Positions 58,319-64,000 of a stretch of 64,000 nucleotides of DNA are shown here, in pieces (the stretch's first letter is position 1; the number at the start of each line of letters is the position of its first letter). The position numbers and the translations under genes were made by a program. The stretch lies in the NCBI RefSeq assembly GCF_027943255.1, contig NC_072894.1, positions 61,569,601 to 61,633,600 on the forward strand. The letters are read 5' to 3'. The stretch is from Anastrepha obliqua (taxonomy: Eukaryota; Arthropoda; Insecta; Diptera; Tephritidae). The notes beneath the pieces were generated by a model, which made no database searches, was not told the DNA's origin, and saw only the letters and a program-made list of their open reading frames with translations.

Positions 58319-58414
58319 GTAAGTTTCACCCACCTTACGCTTCGTGTTACAAATTCGAGTAAATACTTTTTGTTTTATATTCGTTATATTTTAGTTTTTA
58401 TTTTTTTTTTTCAG
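58319..58414 (+). other. candidate 5' UTR intron of piggyBac
   Basis: Donor GG/GTAAGT at 58319 and acceptor with a ten-plus T run ending TTTCAG at 58414, 13 bases before the transposase ATG. A 96-bp intron would remove the inverted sub-terminal motif from the mRNA. It is a sequence-only prediction. Confidence 0.4.
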
Positions 58415-58427
58415 CTAAATAATTAAT

Positions 58428-60187
58428 ATGTCATACGAAGAAGCCCAAAGAAGATTATTGAGGGTTTTCGAAGCAGCTGATCAGGATGATTCTTGTGATG
58501 ATTCTGGTAGTGACTTCGAAATTGATAATGTTGGCCAAAGAAGCTCTGAAAGTGATTCGGAACAAGAGGTAGGATTACCGAATGAGGAAGAAAACGAAGC
58601 TGAGGGATCTGAAGAACGTGAAAGCAATGCTAACAGACCATATTTTACTGGAAAGAATGGTACAAAGTGGTTTAGTGTACCAGAAAGGTCTAACGTGCGT
58701 ACGAGATCAGAAAACATTATAAGGGAAAGGCAGGGCGTAAAAGATATTGGCAAAAATGCAAAGACAGCTGTTGAATGTTGGAAACTCTTTCTTACTGATG
58801 AGATTTTGCAAGAAATATTGTTACATACAAATAGTCAAATAAATCTGAAGAGAACTGCTTGTGAAAATAGTCACGTAAAGAAATATATCATGGCAGACTT
58901 GTCATCGTCAGAATTAAAGGCTTTTATCGGTCTCTTGTATCTTGCAGCAAATAAGCTGAATTTGAAGGATCTGTGGATAAGTGATGGATCAGGGGTTGAG
59001 ATTTTTAGGACAACGATGACTTTGAAGAGATTTCAATTTATTCAAAACTGTTTACGGTTTGATGATAAGAATACTCGGAGCGAAAGAAAAGCTACTGATA
59101 ATTTGGCTGCCATTCGTTCTTTTTTCGAGAAGTTCGTAGCAAATTGCCAAATTGTTTATACACCATCTGAGTATACAACTATAGATGAACAACTTCCATC
59201 GTTTCGAGGCCGTTGCAGTTTTCGCCAGTATATGCCCGATAAGCCAAACAAATATGGCTTGAAAATATATGCCTTGGTTGATGGAAAGTCGTTTTACGTC
59301 ATCAATCTTGAAATTTACCCAGGAAAACAACCAACAGGCCCTTACGCTCTCAGTAACAAAGCTTATGATGTTGTGGACAGACTTGTGGCTCCAATTTCCA
59401 AAACCAATCGCAATGTCACCTTTGATAACTGGTTTACCAGTTATCCGTTGATGTTACACTTATTGAAAGAACATCGTTTGACAAGCACAGGCACTGTTCG
59501 AAAAAATAAGCCCGAGATTCCAAGTCAGATGCTCCAAACGCGTAACCGAGAGATCCCCAGCACAGTGTTTGGATTTCAAAAGGATATATCTTTATTGTCC
59601 CATGTGCCAAAAAAAACAAGGTTGTTTTGTTGATGTCAACATTACATCACGATGATAGCGTTGTTGCTGATACTAATGGCACACAAAAACCAGAAATGAT
59701 TATTTTTTATAATCAGACCAAGGGAGGCGTTGATGTTGTAGATGAGCTGTGCACCAACTACGATGTTTCGCGAAATACAAAGCGCTGGCCAATGGTGATT
59801 TTCTATGCAGTTTTGAACATGGCTGGTATAAATAGCATAATAGTTTACAAGTCCAATAATAGTAGCAATTTGTCACGCCGAAATTTTCTTAGAGACCTGG
59901 GTATTGGATTGGTTTCAGAACATTTACAAAACAGAAAGGAAAATCAGCATTTACCCCGAGAGCTTCGCAAACGAATTCTGGACCAAGTGGATGAACCCTC
60001 ACACTCACAACGACCTCCAAATAAAGTTCCTAAGCCTATCAGGAGATGTCAAATATGCCCTACTAAAAAAGATCGCAAGACTAAACACACTTGTTATAAA
60101 TGCAATCGCTATTTATGTATGGAACATGCTGTTTTCACGTGTCAAGATTGCGCTCAAACTGAAGATGATTACGAGAACTCTGAATAA
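58428..60187 (+). pseudogene. piggyBac transposase, one-base frameshift
   Basis: A cut-and-paste transposase that would be about 586 residues, the normal length (piggyBac 594). Acidic N-terminal tail (DDSCDDSGSDFEIDN; SESDSEQEVG), then the dimerisation/insertion region, then the catalytic triad: Asp253 in TTIDEQLPSFRG, Asp333 in NVTFDNWFTSY, and the third Asp in TKGGVDVVDE (codon 59732). A C-terminal Cys-rich DNA-binding domain follows at 60040-60160: RRCQICPTKKDRKTKHTCYKCN, C-MEH, FTCQDC. The frame breaks once, in the run of eight A at about 59608-59615; the first frame then ends at TGA 59631. One A too few explains it. It could be a real loss or a homopolymer sequencing error. The antisense open frames are shadows. 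Confidence 0.93.
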
Positions 60188-60347
60188 CTATATAGTAAAA
60201 GTTTTGATCTCATATGTTTCCTAATTTTATAAGCTAGAAGTAAAAGCTATTCGTTTTGTTTTTTTTTAGTTTCTTTTTTTTATAAAATTATAATACTAAG
60301 TGTTACACTTTGTTTAAATGAAAGAAAATATTTTTGTTAATTTCATA

Positions 60348-60353
60348 AATAAA
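60348..60353 (+). terminator. piggyBac polyadenylation signal
   Basis: AATAAA 161 bases after the transposase stop and within the element, followed by T-rich sequence. Confidence 0.6.
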
Positions 60354-60537
60354 GATTTAAAAATATTTGTTTGCTTTATTTTTCCTTCCCAATCAGTTCT
60401 TGGGTTATTACATAATTGTACTAGTAAATAAAAACATATAAAAATATTATGAACACATTAAAATATCTAGCTCAATATATGGGTTTGTTACACCCAGCTT
60501 ACGCTCAATGTAATAAATATTAACCTTACGCTCGCCG

Positions 60538-62909
60538 ATAGGATACGTAAAATTTATTTAGGCAAAGCCGACAACCATCGTGCTTGCTGATTATTAGTCG
60601 AAACGAAGCATATATGTATGCATGTATTACCTTTTGTGTCACAGCTTTCTTTTCTCAAACTGTAATACTCTGACCACGTGATATTTTCTACCCTCTATGT
60701 ACAAAAAGTCGGGTGAGAGTTCTTTAGTTGTTTTTTGATTACCTGTGCCCACGAGTTTGCCCAAATAGTTGCACGAAAACGTTAATAGTTATAAAAAATA
60801 TTTCGTTATATTCAATTTACAATTTTTGGAAATGTTTTATTTTTAATGTTCTGCTCTCATAAGAAGTACGAAGCATTTTCACAGGTAATATAGTATGACA
60901 ATATTTTCGTAATGTCAACATAAGGTGACATTTTTTTCGAGAAAAGAAGTTGCTATTACTTATTTACTGCCGAGTTTGGTTGAGCGAGGCATACAGTCCG
61001 AAATCTCGAGCAACGGAAACATCCTAATTGTCAATGGTGCGAATATATTTCTAAATTCCATTTTCGGTACAAAAAAGTTGATCAGAAAGCATCTTTCGTA
61101 CAAAGACGTAACAAACCTGTGGTGTCTTATATTTATTTGTAATACAGCATATTGAAAAATTAAATGCACGACAGTAGTTTCATCATCTTGGAAGGCTTAC
61201 GTGGCTATTTCCACCAACCACTGAAGTCATCTTGGTACATTTACTGAATAAATAATCAATGAGTGGAGTGCTTCATCATCCTTGTATCGGAAATTGCGTA
61301 AGCGAGAAGTGACCCTGGCGATGGATGCAGGCAATTGCGAGCATTAACATTAAAGCAGCTTATTCTAAATTAACGCTTATCTACTTATTTTGATAATTTT
61401 GGGAATTACTGCTTTGTAAAACTTTTGTTCAATAAAAAACTGCGGTGATTTCATTTTACAAATATTTAAATTTAAAGAGATTTAAAATAGCAAAATTAAA
61501 AAATTAAAAAAACAAAGCCAGCTCCCTTTACACAAGCACACCCGTAGTGTTTGACTAAAAAGCAAATTTGTGTAGAATGTAATAAATCCTGTTTTAATTG
61601 GACTGATTGACATCATCAGATTATGTCATGGAAACAAATATTTTGACAAGTGCCAGTTAAAACAATGAAAAATTTACCACATTACTCATTTTGAATTGGA
61701 AGTTCAATATTTGTTGGCCGGAAATTATAAATGCATGACAAATGACTTTAAATATTTATTAGCTCGAATTTTAATTAATCAAAATAATATTGTCACCTCT
61801 AACACAAAACACTGTGTAGGGTTTTCGCATAGGTACGGCGGATCGCTGTTAGCACGTTGTGGCGGCCATGTTGGTTTGACGGAATACATAAGAATAAAAA
61901 ATCAATATGATAAAATTGTATGCGGCAGCCCTAAAGTGCAACCAGTTTGGCGGCAAGCAGATAAAATAAACAACTGAAAGCCATTAATAATAAAGGCATT
62001 AAATAAGAAAATACACAAAAGGGCATTCACAGTAGTAATACTGTAATTGTGCATGATAGAGTAGAAGTAGGCCCACTGCATATTTGAAACAACAAAATAT
62101 TATTTCTATTAGTTTAAAACTATTTTAGCAGCCGGCCGTTGCTACGACTACTGACATCCCAGTCAATTTCGATTATTTCTGTGGTTTTATCGCTATGTTT
62201 CACATTATCGATATTTTCTTTAACATCAAAAAACGCCTTAACGGAATCGACGAAACCAAAAATGCACGTAATTAGCTGTCATAATTTCAGCAGCCTGACT
62301 TGCATTTTCGTATTTATCAAAGAAAAATTATAAAATGTACCGAATTTTCTCAATATTGGCTTTCATTGTTAACACCCTGTAACTCATAACTGAATGGAAC
62401 AAACAAAAAGCAGCCAATATTTTTTTTTATTTTAGACCGAAATTTCACCTTGACAACGAGCACAGAGTTTAAATTGTTTGATCCATACTTTACGAGATAT
62501 CGATCACTAGAGCCATCTACCCAGAAACTAATGGATTTCTTTTTCCCCAATCTAATATTTTCCCGTATACACCTCTAAACTTTCACAAGGAAAAAACTGT
62601 TTCTCTTTTGAAGATGACAAAAAATAATAGATCCAAAACAATATCAAATGCATGACAAACATTTCAATAGAAGCTTTGCCTAAAATCCTTTCAAAGATGC
62701 ACCCGACAGTCCATTTGTTGAAATACTTCTTAACTTTCATTAAATTTTTAATACTTTCAGGTCCATAATATAACATAATATAAAATATCCGAAACTTTAA
62801 GTAGAGTAACTGCTTCGACCCCATTGAACTCACTTCAACACCATTATTATTGCAAAAAGTTACATTTCGGCCTAAAATTTAAAGCTAAATATCAAGCATG
62901 CATGTGTAT
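60538..62909. other. non-coding stretch
   Basis: About 2.4 kb with no supported gene. Open frames at 61696, 62350 and 62552 show no recognisable domain. Two ...ACACCCTGTAA... motifs (62371-62384) may be old transposon ends but no partners were found. Confidence 0.4.
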
Positions 62910-62944
<35 letters not shown>

Positions 62945-62952
62945 ATATTTTA
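62910..62952. repeat. (AT)n microsatellite
   Basis: AT dinucleotide run with a few TT interruptions, immediately before the foldback-like element; source of the Tyr/Ile open frames. Confidence 0.9.
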
Positions 62953-63136
62953 GGCCGGGTCGATTTGTGGGGAGGCAAAAAAATCGCCCATTGCTCTGTG
63001 AAAATCGTATTCTAGGGATCAAAATAAGAAACTTTGCCGAAGGAACCATACCTCTAAAACGAATTCTGATGTCCCCCAATTTGGGTCGAACTTTTTAGTT
63101 TCTTTTCTATAACTCACTTAAATTAATTTTTTCATT

Positions 63137-63186
63137 AACATATCGTCCCCTTAGTATAACAATAGCCTATGTGCTCATAGGCTATT
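63137..63186. repeat. nested hairpin and inverted repeat
   Basis: AATAGCCTAT (63161-63170) and ATAGGCTATT (63177-63186) form a perfect 10-bp stem with a 6-base loop. The longer stretch AACATATCGTCCCCTTAG (63137-63154) is repeated inverted in both copies of the 226-bp duplication as CTAAGGGAACGATATGTT, with 1-2 mismatches. Confidence 0.85.
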
Positions 63187-63304
63187 ATTTTTTTATTAAA
63201 TTTTTGGATTCTCCATCGTCGATTTTATATGTGGTCAAAATTTTGTCAAATTCTAGTTCCACAAAGTGGGTCAAAACGTCAGTCAAAAAATAATAAATAT
63301 TTAC

Positions 63305-63756
63305 AGACATAACGAGATTTTAGTGAGAGCTACTTTCGACAAAAAGTTTGAAATTCATTTTCTCAAAACATCAAAAAATTTATAGGCTATTTTAATACTA
63401 AGGGAACGATATGTTCTGACTAAATAAATTTAAAAAAATTGATATTATTATAAAGAAATAATAAATATTATTATAAATAAATAAAAATAAAGAAAAAACA
63501 TAGCCATTTAGCTGGTTTTTTCAAGTAAACAGACATAACGAGATTTTAGTGAGAGCTACTTTCGACAAAAAGTTTGAAATTCATTTTCTCAAAACATCAA
63601 AAAATTTATAGGCTATTTTAATACTAAGGGAACGATATGTTCTGACTAAATAAATTTAAAAAAATTGATATTATTATAAAGAAATAATAAATATTATTAT
63701 AAATAAATAAAAATAAAGAAAAAACATAGCCATTTAGCTGGTTTTTTCAAGTAAAC
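63305..63756. repeat. perfect 2 x 226-bp tandem duplication
   Basis: Unit 63305-63530 (AGACATAACGAGATTTTAG ... GGTTTTTTCAAGTAAAC) is followed directly by 63531-63756 without a difference that I can find. The unit includes an inverted copy of the 63137 motif. The lack of divergence means it is very recent or an assembly duplication. Confidence 0.93.
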
Positions 63757-64000
63757 GCCAAAAATGGTGATATTTTGAAATTATTGCATGGGGAACCCCC
63801 CAGGGAAGTTCCAGGGGGTGTACCACTGCCATGGGTGGATCGGCCATCCAAAGTTAGTGGGGGTCGGTCATACATTTGGACTCGATTGGGGCACTCTAAA
63901 TGGGTCAAAGTGGATTTTTTCAAAATTTGCCCCTACCCAAAAGTTCGACCCAAATTGGGGGATATCAGAATTCGTTTTAGAGGCGTGGTTCCTTCGGCAA

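Larger units (their letters stand above)
58129..60537 (+). mobile_element. piggyBac element, left end intact, right end damaged
   Basis: The left end is TTAA then CCCGGCGAGCGTAAGGTTGG. The right end has the reverse complement core CCTTACGCTCGCCG (60524-60537) but continues ATAGGATACG instead of GG then TTAA. Sub-terminal copies of CTTACGCT motifs occur at 58334-58341 (inverted) and 60499-60506. The interior carries a full-length transposase and a polyadenylation signal AATAAA at 60348. About 2.4 kb in total, the usual size for the family. Right-end loss should block normal excision. Confidence 0.9.
62953..64000. mobile_element. foldback-like element, left part (continues past the window)
   Basis: The outer arm starts AGGCCGGGTCGATTTGTGG at about 62952. 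A 62-bp stretch at 63034-63095 (TTGCCGAAGGAACCA, CGAATTCTGAT, CCCCCAATTTGGGTCGAAC) returns inverted at 63939-64000, with only three mismatches. The right arm should run another 80 bp or so beyond the window. Inside, a second set of inverted repeats and a tandem duplication occur (separate entries). There is no coding potential. The superfamily is unknown to me. Confidence 0.75.

Noticed and set aside
58481..58753. Antisense open frame rich in Ser
   Set aside because: It is the mirror of the acidic N-terminal tail of the piggyBac transposase.
58428..60187. Domesticated piggyBac-derived host gene (PGBD-like)
   Set aside because: Element ends and a TTAA are still present around it, and the single frame change argues for a transposon rather than a host gene. 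It remains possible only if reads correct the frame and orthologues exist.
62824..63098. Open frames with Ile-Tyr runs
   Set aside because: Produced by the AT microsatellite at 62910-62952 and the arm of the foldback-like element.

Overview
The window looks like AT-rich, repeat-crowded DNA from a higher fly, most probably a tephritid fruit fly. This is inference. It rests on several rosa-type (DD41D) mariner copies, a family first described in Ceratitis rosa; on an abundant tRNA-headed SINE of a kind I associate with tephritids; and on one fly-style gene split by a 4.4-kb intron. There is no prokaryotic organisation, no rRNA or tRNA gene and no CRISPR array.

The only host gene I can support lies on the minus strand. 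A signal-peptide exon (35581-35668, with a likely 5' UTR start at 35741) joins in phase, by a 1+2 split codon, to an exon (30642-31180) that encodes a thrombospondin-N/laminin-G-like domain of the collagen XV/XVIII (Multiplexin, Mp) type. Later exons were not recognised; they should lie at lower coordinates or outside the window. The intron holds a Tc1-like element with long inverted repeats, a 449-bp pogo-like MITE, a LINE tail and a 66-bp micro-MITE 37 bp inside the 5' splice site.

Almost everything else is mobile DNA in various states of decay. 1-20 kb: an internally deleted DD41D mariner, five SINE copies, LINE fragments, a mariner pseudogene, and the first member of a MITE family that recurs at 28.9, 49.1 and 55.9 kb. 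19-29 kb: two DD41D transposase copies (the second broken by one frameshift), a SINE fragment and an RTE-like LINE tail, separated by about 6 kb of non-coding, microsatellite-containing DNA. 36-40 kb: DD41D, mariner and LINE remnants, including an RNase H domain. 42-48.5 kb: an RTE-like LINE, then a complete-ended 1.78-kb Helitron filled with a 13-unit minisatellite, then a LINE split by a second LINE fragment and a 908-bp DD41D element with perfect 28-bp inverted repeats. 49-58 kb: four TIR elements (three MITEs and an internally deleted mariner) among LINE tails, plus a DD37D (maT-like) deletion derivative and a mariner/RTE junction. 58.1-60.5 kb: a piggyBac element whose transposase is intact apart from one missing A in a run of A's, but whose right terminus is damaged. 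62.9-64.0 kb: the left part of a foldback-like element with nested inverted repeats and a perfect 226-bp tandem duplication; its right end is outside the window.

No genes form a pathway together. The story is one of a Multiplexin 5' region and its surroundings repeatedly invaded by Class I and Class II elements, several nested in one another. Family assignments come from motif recognition by eye and not from a search.
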